Origin: DASQZK01 sp963763215 | GTDB taxonomy: Bacteria > Bacteroidota > Bacteroidia > Bacteroidales > GCA-2748055 | Direction of reading: 5' to 3' | NCBI GenBank assembly: GCA_963763215.1 | Contig: CAVXNX010000002.1 | Location: forward strand, 62,001-126,000 | Length of the DNA stretch: 64,000 nucleotides | Shown: positions 51,339 to 60,075 of the stretch, one piece after another | Layout: each line of letters begins with the position of its first letter | Numbering within the stretch: position 1 is the first letter of the stretch | Notes under the pieces: generated by a model | Seen by the model: only the letters and a program-made list of their open reading frames with translations | What the model was told of the DNA's origin: nothing | The model's database searches: none | Program-made: the position numbers and the translations under genes

Positions 51339-51641
51339 GAGATAGTAAGAAACGGGCAATTCAGGGAGGATCTGCTCTACAGGATCAATACCGTTGAGAT
51401 CACTCTTCCTCCCCTGCGCTACCGGAAGGAAGACATCCCGCTGCTGCTCAATCATTATCTCGGTTTTATTGCCGGAAGTACGGATGCCATGAATTGTAAC
51501 TATCGAAGAATTGTACCGGCATTTGATGGATTACCCCTGGCCCGGCGATGTCAGGGAACTGATCCATCTTGTTGAAGCGCCGTGATCCACCCCGAAGGGG
51601 ATGAACTTACCTTTCGGATTTCCCGTTACGGCAGACAGTGA
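51336..51641 (+). pseudogene. remnant of a sigma-54 response regulator (AAA+ C-terminal part)
   Basis: Starts inside the AAA+ domain: EIVRNGQFREDLLYRINTVE, LPPLRYRKEDIPLLLNHYLG and, after a frame change near 51497, YPWPGDVRELIHLVE; a further shift near 51580 gives VIHPEGDELTFRISRYGRQ and a stop. The receiver domain, Walker A and GAFTGA loop are absent. Directly joined to the truncated permease on the other strand. Confidence 0.8.
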
Positions 51642-52024
51642 CCTCCCCCTCGGCGGCCGGAGGATGGAAGACATCGGTATGGGACCTTGCCGGGCACAGC
51701 TGGACCGGGAGATGATCTTCGAGAGTATGATCAACCTGCTCGAGAAATCCATCGAGAATGCCCTTCAAGGCCTGTGAAAATGCTGAGATCACCATTCGCG
51801 TGGCGGGCTCATGCCATAGATGCCCCGGCAATTGTTGAATCCATGATAATGGTCCTGAATAACCCCGGAAAACATCCCGAAATTTTAATTCCGTTCTTTA
51901 CAACGCGGAAAAACGGATCGGCGAATCGGGCTGAACGTATGCCGGCAGAACATGCGCTGCATCAGGTTCAGTGACCGTTGCCTCTGAACCGGGCCGGGGT
52001 ACATCTTTTTATCTTGAATTTTGA
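51642..52024 (+). pseudogene. remnant of a regulator tail and histidine kinase ATPase domain
   Basis: In several broken frames: LDREMIFESM, typical of the linker before the HTH of NtrC-type regulators, runs straight into INLLEKSIENALQGL, which resembles a kinase N-box. Later come ILIPFFTTRKNGS and, in another frame, RIGLNVCRQNMRC, then SEPGRGTSFYLEF and stop, the F- and G-box end of an NtrB-type kinase. A second deletion between regulator and kinase is likely. Stops and frame changes show it is dead. Confidence 0.7.
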
Positions 52025-52039
52025 ACGTTCAGTTCAGCT

Positions 52040-52532
52040 TCAGAACCTGCCGGGACCTCTTCCGCCCGGCCTGTTCTCACGGATCTGCTGAAGAAGGTAT
52101 TGTTTGAACTGGTTCTCGGAGATATAGATCATCAATACCTTTTCCGGGGGAAGGATTTTCTGGAACTTCTGGTTGTATTCGAGGAAAAGGGCATGTTCGC
52201 TGTTCTGGTTTTCGATGATACTTTTTCATCGTATCCTGGAGTTCGTCATCACTCATGTTTGTACCATTCAGGTTCACCGACCGGAGGAGATTTCTCGCTT
52301 CGATTCTCAGTGACTCCTTCCGGGCGGAATAGTCATCGTAAACCGGCCAGAATGTCCGTGCTTCATCCGGACTGAGGTTCATCTTTTGCGTGAAGAAGGC
52401 GATTTCCTGGGCTTTCAGTCGCTCCTGCATGGGGGTGCCCTGTGAAAAAACGCCGGTCAAAGGCAGCCATGCCAGGATGAAAAGCAGTGAAGCCATTTTC
52501 AGAATGATTCCGGTCCGTGTCATCTTTATCAT
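52040..52532 (-). CDS. Spy/CpxP-like periplasmic protein, one-base frameshift
   Basis: Signal peptide (LKMASLLFILAWLPLTGVFSQ), then a helical stretch KAQEIAFFTQKMNLSPDEAR with FWPVYDDYSARKESLR, resembling the LTxxQ/Spy-type helical proteins encoded beside ECF sigma genes. One extra base near 52230 breaks the frame; the true C-terminus reads MIYISENQFKQYLLQQIREN and ends GGRGPGRF. About 163 residues. 3 bp after the anti-sigma-like gene, thus the third gene of the set. It may sense misfolded proteins or metal in the periplasm. Confidence 0.75.
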
Positions 52533-52534
52533 TT

Positions 52535-52984
52535 TTACAAATTTTCAGTAAGTAAGCTGAGATCCACATCCTCGTCCAGGAGGTAGTTGATGGCGGCATC
52601 AGTGTAAGCCGAACGTTCCGTGGTGGTGTCGCCGGCCATGCTTTCAGTGTAAAGGCCCGAGATCTGATCGATATCATACCCTTCAATATTCGCTTCAACA
52701 ACTCCGGCAAAATTGATCGGTTTGGCAGCTTCCCTGCCATGGATCAGAAACCTGACCGCGAAGGTTGAGAAGACGGCAAAGACGATGATCGATGCCGCAA
52801 GGGCCAGTTGGGCCCTGATCCTTATCCAGGGCCGGACCGTTTCCTGGCGCTCACCGGCTTCTTCTTCAATGCGCCGGTTCAGCCTCTCCGTGAAATCTTC
52901 AAAGTATCCCTCCGGAGCCCTGAAGGGACTCTCGTTGGGAATATCTTCCAGCCGGATTCTCTTTTTATGGTTGTCGGCAGACAT
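52535..52984 (-). CDS. putative membrane anti-sigma factor
   Basis: Intact 149 residues. N-terminal cytosolic part (MSADNHKKRIRLEDIPNESP, YFEDFTERLNRRIEEE), one membrane helix at about 58-82 (LALAASIIVFAVFSTFAVRFL) and a periplasmic tail. Position between the ECF sigma gene and a periplasmic Spy-like gene is the reason for the call; no zinc-type anti-sigma motif (HxxxCxxC) is present. The gap to the sigma gene is 41 bp. Confidence 0.65.
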   Translation of the reverse strand: MSADNHKKRIRLEDIPNESPFRAPEGYFEDFTERLNRRIEEEAGERQETVRPWIRIRAQLALAASIIVFAVFSTFAVRFLIHGREAAKPINFAGVVEANIEGYDIDQISGLYTESMAGDTTTERSAYTDAAINYLLDEDVDLSLLTENL

Positions 52985-53025
52985 AACGAAGGCTTTGTGC
53001 TTTGACTTGGAACATCGTAAAGGGT

Positions 53026-53571
53026 TTAATCGGCATTCAGGATTTTCTCCACTTTTTTAACCGCATGGTGATAGGATGCCTTGAGGGCACCCACAGAGGT
53101 TGAGAGGATCACTGCCATGTCTTCATATTTCATCTCCCCGAAATATTTCATGTTGAAAACGAGCCGTTGTTTTTCCGGCAGGGTCGCTACCGCTTTCATG
53201 AGCTTTTCGCGGATCATTTCGCTACCGTCAAGGCCGTCATCCTGAAGGGTTTCTGACAAGGTGTGCTCAACACTGCTCCACCTCATGTGCCGGTTTTGTT
53301 TCGATTTCCTGATGAAGGTCAGCGTTTCGTTTGTGGCAATCCGGTAGATCCAGGTATAGAGGTTCGATTCTTCCCGGAATTGATCCAGGTTTTTCCAGAC
53401 TTTGATGAAGGTTTCCTGCATGATGTCATCGGTATCCTCATGGGTGAAGACCATCTGGCGGATATGCCGGTAGATCCTTTCACGATACCGGAGGACAATG
53501 GCATGGAATGCCTCTTCTTTCCCGTTCTGCTTAAACAGTCTGACTAAATCTTTTTCGGAATATTCCTGCAT
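53026..53571 (-). CDS. ECF-family RNA polymerase sigma factor
   Basis: Intact 181 residues. Region 2: LYRERIYRHIRQMVFTHEDT-type core with DIMQETFIKVWKNLDQF and YTWIYRIATNETLTFIRK. Region 4: LPEKQRLVFNMKYFGEMKYE with HTH residues STSVGALKASYHHAVKKVE. No extra domains. First of three genes with the anti-sigma-like and Spy-like genes, so it probably controls an envelope stress response and its own operon. Confidence 0.94.
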   Translation of the reverse strand: MQEYSEKDLVRLFKQNGKEEAFHAIVLRYRERIYRHIRQMVFTHEDTDDIMQETFIKVWKNLDQFREESNLYTWIYRIATNETLTFIRKSKQNRHMRWSSVEHTLSETLQDDGLDGSEMIREKLMKAVATLPEKQRLVFNMKYFGEMKYEDMAVILSTSVGALKASYHHAVKKVEKILNAD

Positions 53572-53668
53572 CGATGACCTGTATCAAGAAACCTCCTTTT
53601 GGACACGGCTTCGGAAAAAAGGTTTAATCACCCCGGAAGAATATCCCCGTAATCTGACCCGGAGGAGG

Positions 53669-55063
53669 TCAGTAGAGGCTCACCGTGAAATTGTCCCCTT
53701 CCCGGACCATGAAATCTCTCGAAATGCTATAGAGCGTTTGCCTGGCAGAGCCCGGGCGGAAAACAACCCGGTAAAGTCCCGGCTGAAGGTAAAGATCCTG
53801 TTGCCTGAGTGCGGGGTTGAGGTTGGTGACCCATTTCTGATCGCCATTTTCCAAAACATACAGGCTGCCGAAACCGTGGCTCGTCGAACTGAACATGACA
53901 TGGCCGGGTCCGGCGATCTCAAGTGTCGTTGTATGACTCTGGAGGACTTCCACATCGTCGATATTGAGCCGTGGCAGTACCGGGATTTCGATATCGTACC
54001 GGCCGGTGATGTACTTTTCGATCTGGCCGATTGTCTGGTTGTTGAGTGTCTGCGTTTCCCCATGTTTCCGGATGATGAGCGGCAGGTCCTGGTAAGCGTT
54101 GCCCCTGGATGTCTTCACGACCAGGTATCCCTGAGGGGCGTAAACGGAGATGATGGTGTGTTCGCCGGGTGTGACTGTCACACTGTCGGCTTCCACCGGC
54201 GGAATGGTGTGGACTTTCAGGCGGTAGGTCATCAGGGGATCCAGCTCCAGGGTGTCGGGATTGCCGGTCTTGTTCATCGTGTGAATGTAATTGTACACGA
54301 CCCGGTTGGTATACATGTCGTAGAAGGTCATGTTCACATTCGTCTCGGTGGGATTTCCCTTCTCATCGAGAAGGTTCACCTGGGCAGTGGTCTCATTGAG
54401 TGCCTGGTTAATGACGAATCCAAGCGTTTGCTTGAATTTGTTCTCCTGCCGGGCGTTGTAATAATAGCCCACGCATTCAAAAGTTTCCCGGAAACCCGGA
54501 TCGAGCCCGATACCGATGACGAAAGGTTTGAGGATGATGCCTTTCTTCTGGAGTTCGAGTGAAACGGCGCACGGGTCTCCGTCGCACGCTTCAATCCCGT
54601 CGGTGATGAGGACAATGATGTTGCGGCAGTCGGGGCAGGGGGGAAAATCCGTGACGGCCAGTTCCAGCGAATGCGCGATCGGTGTGGTGCCTTTCGGTGT
54701 GATATAACGGAGTTTCTGGCGGATTTTTGCCGCATTGTTGGGGCCAAAGGGCACCTCCAGCTTCGTGTCGCTGCAATCCTGCGGAGGGACAGGGCTCTGG
54801 TGGCCGTATACCCGTAGAGCCATCTGTAACTTGTCGACATGCTCAAGACTGTCAACGATGTCAGTCAGGATCCTCCGGGCGATGTTGATCTTCTCATCAC
54901 TTTCCCAGGTGCCCGACATGCTCTGCGAGGCATCAAAAACAAAAAGGATACGGGTGAGCTGCGCAGGTCTTCCCTGGATCGGGTTCTGACCCTTCATATT
55001 CAGCACGGCGGTAAAGATCAACAGGGCCGTTACCGGTAATCGTATTGATTTCAGGGCATGCAT
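53669..55063 (-). CDS. secreted von Willebrand factor A-domain protein
   Basis: Intact 464 residues. Signal peptide (LPVTALLIFTAVLNMKGQ), then a VWA domain with an intact MIDAS: DASQSMSGTW, the Thr of PKGTTPIAHS, and ITDGIEACDGDPC. Five or more Cys in the VWA part suggest disulfides outside the cytoplasm. The C-terminal half is beta-rich (repeated carboxypeptidase-regulatory-like segments). It ends 97 bp before the ECF sigma gene on the same strand. Ligand unknown. Confidence 0.85.
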   Translation of the reverse strand: MHALKSIRLPVTALLIFTAVLNMKGQNPIQGRPAQLTRILFVFDASQSMSGTWESDEKINIARRILTDIVDSLEHVDKLQMALRVYGHQSPVPPQDCSDTKLEVPFGPNNAAKIRQKLRYITPKGTTPIAHSLELAVTDFPPCPDCRNIIVLITDGIEACDGDPCAVSLELQKKGIILKPFVIGIGLDPGFRETFECVGYYYNARQENKFKQTLGFVINQALNETTAQVNLLDEKGNPTETNVNMTFYDMYTNRVVYNYIHTMNKTGNPDTLELDPLMTYRLKVHTIPPVEADSVTVTPGEHTIISVYAPQGYLVVKTSRGNAYQDLPLIIRKHGETQTLNNQTIGQIEKYITGRYDIEIPVLPRLNIDDVEVLQSHTTTLEIAGPGHVMFSSTSHGFGSLYVLENGDQKWVTNLNPALRQQDLYLQPGLYRVVFRPGSARQTLYSISRDFMVREGDNFTVSLY

Positions 55064-55394
55064 GTCATTTATAACGTAAATTCCTGAATTATGTTATATT
55101 TTGGAAAGGTAGGGCTTATCTGCCTTTGAGCGATATTTCACCACCGGAAGTTTTGAACCGTTCCACGATCCGGAGAGCCGGCAATGGAAAAATCCCTTCC
55201 TAACCGGGAAACGGTGCGTTCATCCACTTCACAGGAGAATTCTTGCAAGGGTCTCGCGTTTTTTATTTATTATTGTATTTGGTGAGGCACCGCGGAAGAA
55301 TCTGCCATTGTGCACCAACCCAAAGCGTATTTCAAAAAGCCTGCGGGGCATTGCCATCAAATCGGGATTCATGCTAACTTCTAAATACACTGTT
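55064..55394. other. non-coding gap between divergent VWA and esterase genes
   Basis: About 330 bp between two divergent genes, so both promoters should lie here. No exact TAnnTTTG box with a correct spacer was found on either strand; the region 55245-55290 is A/T rich. Nothing else is seen. Confidence 0.5.
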
Positions 55395-56261
55395 ATGAAA
55401 AAACAAGCTTTCGTCTCATTCCTCGCCTGCCTGTTCATGACCCTGCCTGTCTTTTCACAAACCGGCAAGGTTTACGACAATCTGACCATTCAGAGTAAAA
55501 TTCTCAATATGGAGCGGAAATACGCCATTTACCTTCCGCCCGATTATGAAACATCCGAAAGAAGTTACCCTGTTCTGTACCTGCTGCACGGTGCCGGTGA
55601 TGACCAGACCGGGTGGATCCAGTTTGGCGAGGTGCTGCGGATCACCGACAATGCCATCAGGGACGGGATTGCCACACCGATGATCATCGTCATGCCCGAT
55701 GCCAATACGGGCCACCGCGGATATTTCAATGATATCAAGGGAGACTGGCGCTACGAGGACTTTTTCTTCCAGGAACTGGTGCCTTATGTGGAGTCGACTT
55801 ACCGGATCAAAGGTGAAAAGCGGTATCGCGCCGTTGCCGGTCTCTCGATGGGCGGCGGCGGAACGTTCATGTACGCCCTGCATCATCCGGAGATGTTCTC
55901 TTCCGCCTGCCCGCTGAGTGCCTCCGTCGGACCGCTTTCCCTCGACGATGCCAAACAATACTACAACCGCAACGGTGAAAAATACACGGATAAGCAAATT
56001 GAGGATTATTTCCAGAAACACAGCGCCCTTTGGCTGGTCAACAACATGCCGGTCGACCAGGTAAAATCGGTGCGCTGGTTTATCTCCATCGGCGATGATG
56101 ATTTTCTTTATGAAGGCAACAGCCTGGTGCACATCGCGATGCGGAAAAAGGAGATCCCGCATGAATACCGGGTCAGAGATGGTCACCATAGCTGGACATA
56201 CTGGCGTGAAGCCCTTCCCAATGTCCTGGGATTCGTCTCCGACGCTTTTCACCAGTTTTAA
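55395..56261 (+). CDS. secreted esterase of the esterase D / CE1-like alpha/beta-hydrolase family
   Basis: 288 residues from MKKQAFVSFLACLFMTLPVFSQ, the signal peptide that sets the start. YPVLYLLHGAGDDQTGWIQ is the oxyanion region, GLSMGGGGTFMYAL holds the nucleophile Ser, ISIGDDDFLYEGN the acid and DGHHSWTYWREALP the His. Resembles feruloyl/acetyl-xylan esterases, or the enterochelin esterase group; substrate not determined. Confidence 0.87.
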   Translation: MKKQAFVSFLACLFMTLPVFSQTGKVYDNLTIQSKILNMERKYAIYLPPDYETSERSYPVLYLLHGAGDDQTGWIQFGEVLRITDNAIRDGIATPMIIVMPDANTGHRGYFNDIKGDWRYEDFFFQELVPYVESTYRIKGEKRYRAVAGLSMGGGGTFMYALHHPEMFSSACPLSASVGPLSLDDAKQYYNRNGEKYTDKQIEDYFQKHSALWLVNNMPVDQVKSVRWFISIGDDDFLYEGNSLVHIAMRKKEIPHEYRVRDGHHSWTYWREALPNVLGFVSDAFHQF

Positions 56262-56368
56262 GCGTTGAATTCCGCCCTCGGGGTTCTTCTGTCTCCGCCG
56301 GCATCATGCAAGTGAACAGGAACAGACCGGACCTCATGCACGTTACTTTCCTCCCTAATAAAAACCTG

Positions 56369-56405
56369 GCACCCCGGGCCTTACTGTAATCCCGGGGTGC
56401 TCCTT
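56369..56405 (+). terminator. terminator after the esterase gene
   Basis: Perfect 10-bp stem GCACCCCGGG (56369-56378) with CCCGGGGTGC (56391-56400), 12-base loop, followed by TCCTTT. 15 bp before the next ATG. Confidence 0.75.
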
Positions 56406-56419
56406 TCATTAAAGCGTTT

Positions 56420-57601
56420 ATGATATTGATCGATAAACCCTATCTTTCGGGGTTTTTGAAAGAGACGATTCTGAGAAATCAATTTTCCGTCATCCGGACG
56501 GCGGATGCCGGCATCATGGCAGCCGGTACCGACCTTCCGTTTATCCTGGAGGAAGAAGCCGTTTCCCGGATCAAACGTTCCGGCCTGCCTCCCTTGTATA
56601 CGAGTTCGGAAAACAGCATCCAGTGGATCGAAAACAACCTGGGATTTACCGGTCTGCCCGGGAAGATCAGGCTGTTCAAAGACAAGGCAGCCTTCAGGGA
56701 TCTCCTCAAACCGATGTACCCCGACTTTTTTTACCGGAAAGTCAGCCTTCGGGAACTGCACATGATCGACCCATCGGAACTTCCGTTCCCCGTCATCATC
56801 AAACCATCAACCGGCTTCTTCAGCCTGGGGGTCCACCGGGTTTCAGACATTGCGGAATGGGAAGAAGTGACCGGGTCACTGGAAAAGGAAATCGGGAGGA
56901 TAGCTGATCTCTACCCCCGGGAAGTGGTCAATACTGAGGATTTTATCATTGAGGAATGCATCGCGGGGGACGAATATGCCATGGACTGCTATTTTAACGC
57001 CAAAGGAAAGCCGGTGATCCTGAACCTGCTCCGCCACCTTTTTTCGTCCGACGGGGATGTGAGTGACCGGGTGTACTTCACCTCGGCAGATCTCGTTGCC
57101 GGCCGGCTGGCCGACGTGACGGAATTTCTCACCGGGATGGGGGAGATGGCCGGGTTGAAAAATTTCCCGGCGCATGTCGAATTGCGTGTCGATGGCACCG
57201 GACGGATCGTTCCCATCGAAGTGAATCCCATGCGCTTCGGGGGATGGTGCACCACTGCCGACCTGGCCTGGTATGCATGGAATTTCAACGCGTATGAATA
57301 TTTCCTGAACGGTGCCGAACCGGACTGGGAAAAATTACTAAGCCGGAAAGACCGCCCCCTGCACAGCGTCGTGGTGCTCGACAACAGCACGGGTATTCCG
57401 GGAACTTCGATCGGGGCTTTCGACTTTGAAAAACTCGCCCGTCAATTTTTGAAGCCCCTCGAAATCCGGCCCGTGGATCACAGGGTGTGGCCACTCTTCG
57501 GGTTTGTATTTGTGGAAACCCCGGCATCCGGTATGGAAGAACTTTACCGGATTTTGCGCTCCGATCTCAGGGAATATGTGACTGTCGAAGCGACCTCCTG
57601 A
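56420..57601 (+). CDS. ATP-grasp domain protein
   Basis: Intact 393 residues. Central ATP-grasp fold: FPVIIKPSTGFFSLGVHRVS (Lys for ATP), DFIIEECIAGDEYAMDCYFN, and the metal motif HVELRVDGTGRIVPIEVNPM with Glu/Asn. The N-terminal pre-grasp domain and the C-terminal tail (about 90 residues) are not recognised. It probably ligates an acid to an amine or amino acid. It stands alone, with no biosynthetic neighbours apart from the esterase. Confidence 0.87.
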   Translation: MILIDKPYLSGFLKETILRNQFSVIRTADAGIMAAGTDLPFILEEEAVSRIKRSGLPPLYTSSENSIQWIENNLGFTGLPGKIRLFKDKAAFRDLLKPMYPDFFYRKVSLRELHMIDPSELPFPVIIKPSTGFFSLGVHRVSDIAEWEEVTGSLEKEIGRIADLYPREVVNTEDFIIEECIAGDEYAMDCYFNAKGKPVILNLLRHLFSSDGDVSDRVYFTSADLVAGRLADVTEFLTGMGEMAGLKNFPAHVELRVDGTGRIVPIEVNPMRFGGWCTTADLAWYAWNFNAYEYFLNGAEPDWEKLLSRKDRPLHSVVVLDNSTGIPGTSIGAFDFEKLARQFLKPLEIRPVDHRVWPLFGFVFVETPASGMEELYRILRSDLREYVTVEATS

Positions 57602-57790
57602 AATCCGGTCCTTAAACGTCAGGATGATCTGTGTTTCCAGGGCATGACCAGCCTCCTCCCCGGGATCGATGGACAGGCAGCTATCGGGTACCGGATCGCA
57701 CCGGGTGAGAAAAGAAATCCGGGACGCGTTGCCGTGTCCCGGATCTGTATGTCCAATCTGTGAAAATCGTAAATGGATGCCGATGGAGGA

Positions 57791-59872
57791 TCAAAGGACT
57801 TCTTCGGTTTCTTTTTCTTCCCATCCCTCCAGAAAAAGTTCAGCCTGCTGGAATACATTTTCAGCCGTATACCCGAGTTTTTCGTCCAGGACCTTGTAAG
57901 GGGCGGAGAATCCGAAAGTTTCCAGTCCGATCACCATTCCTTTTGACCCGACAAGCCCGGCCAGGGTGACAGGCAGACCGGCGGTCAGTCCGATGGTGGG
58001 AATGGTGGGAGGGAGGACCATCCGCTGGTATACCGGATCCTGGTCACGGAACAGCCCTTCCGAGATCGCCGAAACGACCTGAACGCTGATTCCCTTTTTC
58101 TCTCTGAGGAGGGCGGCGCCTTCGATCAGGGTCGATACTTCGGAGCCGTTGGCCACGAGCACCAGGTCGGGAACACCTGCAGTCTGTTGGACAATGTAGG
58201 CGCCCTTCTCCGCCTGGGCAGCATCCCGGTTCCGGGTCGAACCTTCTGCAGCCGGGAGGTTCTTGATGCCCTGCCGGGAAAGGATCAGGGCCGTGGGCGT
58301 GTCGTTGTTCCCGAGGGCCATTTTCCATGCCACAGTCGTTTCCGGGGCGTCGGCAGGTCGCAAGACGAGCATCGACCGGTCTCCGTGATGGTTGCGGAGA
58401 TGTTCCAGGAGCCTCAGCTGGGCTTCATGTTCCACCGGCTGGTGTGTGGGACCGTCTTCGCCCACGCGGAAGGCATCATGGGTCCATACATATTTGACAG
58501 GGAGTTTCATCAGTGCGGCCAGCCTGACGGCCGGTTTCATGTAATCGGAGAAGACGAAGAAGGTCCCGCATACCGGGATGACGCCGCCATGCAGGGCCAT
58601 GCCGTTGGAAACCGCTGCCATCGTCAGTTCGGAGACGCCGGCCTGGAGAAAAGCTCCGGAAAAATCACCGCGCTGAATTTCACTGGAGTTCTTCAGGAAC
58701 CCGTCGGTCTTGTCGGAGTTCGAAAGATCGGCTGATGCCACGATCATGTTTTCGATATGCGTGGCGAAATAGGCCAGTACGGTTCCTGAAGCTGCCCGGG
58801 TGGCCGCATTTTCCTTCTGGACGATCTCTCCGAAATCAATATCCGGTGTCTGATCGCTGAACAATGCTTGGTATTTTCCGGCCAGTTCGGGGTTTGCCGC
58901 TTCCCAGCTTTCCTGCGCCGCTTTCCGGCGGGCAACTTCTTCCTTTTTGATCCGGATCATCTCGTCGAAGTATGCCTGTACTTCAGGGAAGATGACGAAG
59001 GGATCTTCGGGGTTCCCGCCGAGATGGGCGATGGTCTTTTCGAACGAAGCGCCGGCGGCTGATAAGGGCTGACCGTGGGTGGAGACTTTTCCTTCAAACG
59101 GATTCCCTGCATCGTCGAGGGCACCTTTACCCATCACCGTTTTCCCGATGATCAGTGTCGGCCTTGAATGTTCTTCCCGGGCGCTGTCGAGGGCATGCCG
59201 GATCTCATCGTGATTCTGGCCGTCGACGGTGAGCACGTTCCATCCCCAGGCTTTGTATTTGGCCCCTGTATCTTCATCGGTGACGTGATCGGTGGTTGTG
59301 GATAGCTGGACATCATTGGAATCGTAAAACATGATCAGGTTGTCGAGCCCCAGGTGGCCGGCAAGCCTGCCCGCGCCCTGTGAGATCTCTTCCTGGACAC
59401 CGCCGTCGGAAATGTAGGTGTAGATCTTATGATTGATCCAGTCCCCGAAACGGGCGGCTAAAAATTTTGCGGCGATGGCGGCACCGACGGCATTGGTATG
59501 ACCCTGGCCCAACGGTCCGGATGTGTTCTCGACACCCCTTTCAATATCAAGCTCGGGATGACCCGGTGTGGGGCTTCCCCATTGGCGGAAGTTCCGCAGA
59601 TCGTCCATGGAGTACTTTCCGAACATGGAAAGGATGGAATACAGCATGGGTGACATATGGCCCGGGTCCAGAAAGAACCGGTCGCGGTTTGGCCAGGACA
59701 TATCACCGGGGTCAAAAGTGAGGTATTCTGAAAAAAGAATGGTGATAAAGTCAGCACCACCCATCGCTCCTCCGGGATGACCCGAATTGGCTTTTTCAAC
59801 CATGGCGGCCGAAAGGATCCTGATATTGTCTGAGGCTTTCTTAACAACGGCTTTGTTCATAGGGCTATTCAT
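57791..59872 (-). CDS. tkt: transketolase
   Basis: Intact 693 residues, thiamine-diphosphate enzyme of the pentose phosphate pathway. MVEKANSGHPGGAMGGADFI, GPLGQGHTNAVGAAIAAKFL, the TPP motif YISDGGVQEEISQGAGRLAG ... DSNDVQL, and HDAFRVGEDGPTHQPVEHEA in the second domain. The 57602-57790 stretch before the stop has no gene. No clean -7 box was found upstream; TACTTTTA on the minus strand near 59910 is one base off. Confidence 0.96.
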   Translation of the reverse strand: MNSPMNKAVVKKASDNIRILSAAMVEKANSGHPGGAMGGADFITILFSEYLTFDPGDMSWPNRDRFFLDPGHMSPMLYSILSMFGKYSMDDLRNFRQWGSPTPGHPELDIERGVENTSGPLGQGHTNAVGAAIAAKFLAARFGDWINHKIYTYISDGGVQEEISQGAGRLAGHLGLDNLIMFYDSNDVQLSTTTDHVTDEDTGAKYKAWGWNVLTVDGQNHDEIRHALDSAREEHSRPTLIIGKTVMGKGALDDAGNPFEGKVSTHGQPLSAAGASFEKTIAHLGGNPEDPFVIFPEVQAYFDEMIRIKKEEVARRKAAQESWEAANPELAGKYQALFSDQTPDIDFGEIVQKENAATRAASGTVLAYFATHIENMIVASADLSNSDKTDGFLKNSSEIQRGDFSGAFLQAGVSELTMAAVSNGMALHGGVIPVCGTFFVFSDYMKPAVRLAALMKLPVKYVWTHDAFRVGEDGPTHQPVEHEAQLRLLEHLRNHHGDRSMLVLRPADAPETTVAWKMALGNNDTPTALILSRQGIKNLPAAEGSTRNRDAAQAEKGAYIVQQTAGVPDLVLVANGSEVSTLIEGAALLREKKGISVQVVSAISEGLFRDQDPVYQRMVLPPTIPTIGLTAGLPVTLAGLVGSKGMVIGLETFGFSAPYKVLDEKLGYTAENVFQQAELFLEGWEEKETEEVL

Positions 59873-60046
59873 CTTTTATGGATTGCATGTTTATGTGAAG
59901 AGTGTAAAAGTACATTTTTCTTTAATAAAGTTAAAACCCGGGGGTCATTTTGGAACGGCATAAAAAACAGGCGGTGTCCGGATCCTGCCGCGCCGGGTTA
60001 AGGCGCGATTTGAGGGTTGTTGTGCTGAAAACACGATTAAAAAATG

Positions 60047-60054
60047 TATTTTTG
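60047..60054 (+). promoter_or_regulatory. -7 box for ychF
   Basis: TATTTTTG matches TAnnTTTG, with TTG at 60020-60022 at a long 24-bp spacing. Predicts a start near 60061 and a 15-base leader to the ATG at 60076, which supports that ATG over a longer in-frame start at 59950. Confidence 0.55.
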
Positions 60055-60075
60055 CAACAAATTAAAACGTCTGTT

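Noticed and set aside
50897..52024. Insertion-sequence or prophage boundary as cause of the gene fragments
   Set aside because: No transposase, integrase, inverted repeats or target duplication are visible; simple deletions explain the junctions.
53498..54562. 354-codon plus-strand open frame over the VWA gene
   Set aside because: The minus-strand VWA protein has a signal peptide and MIDAS; the plus frame has neither.
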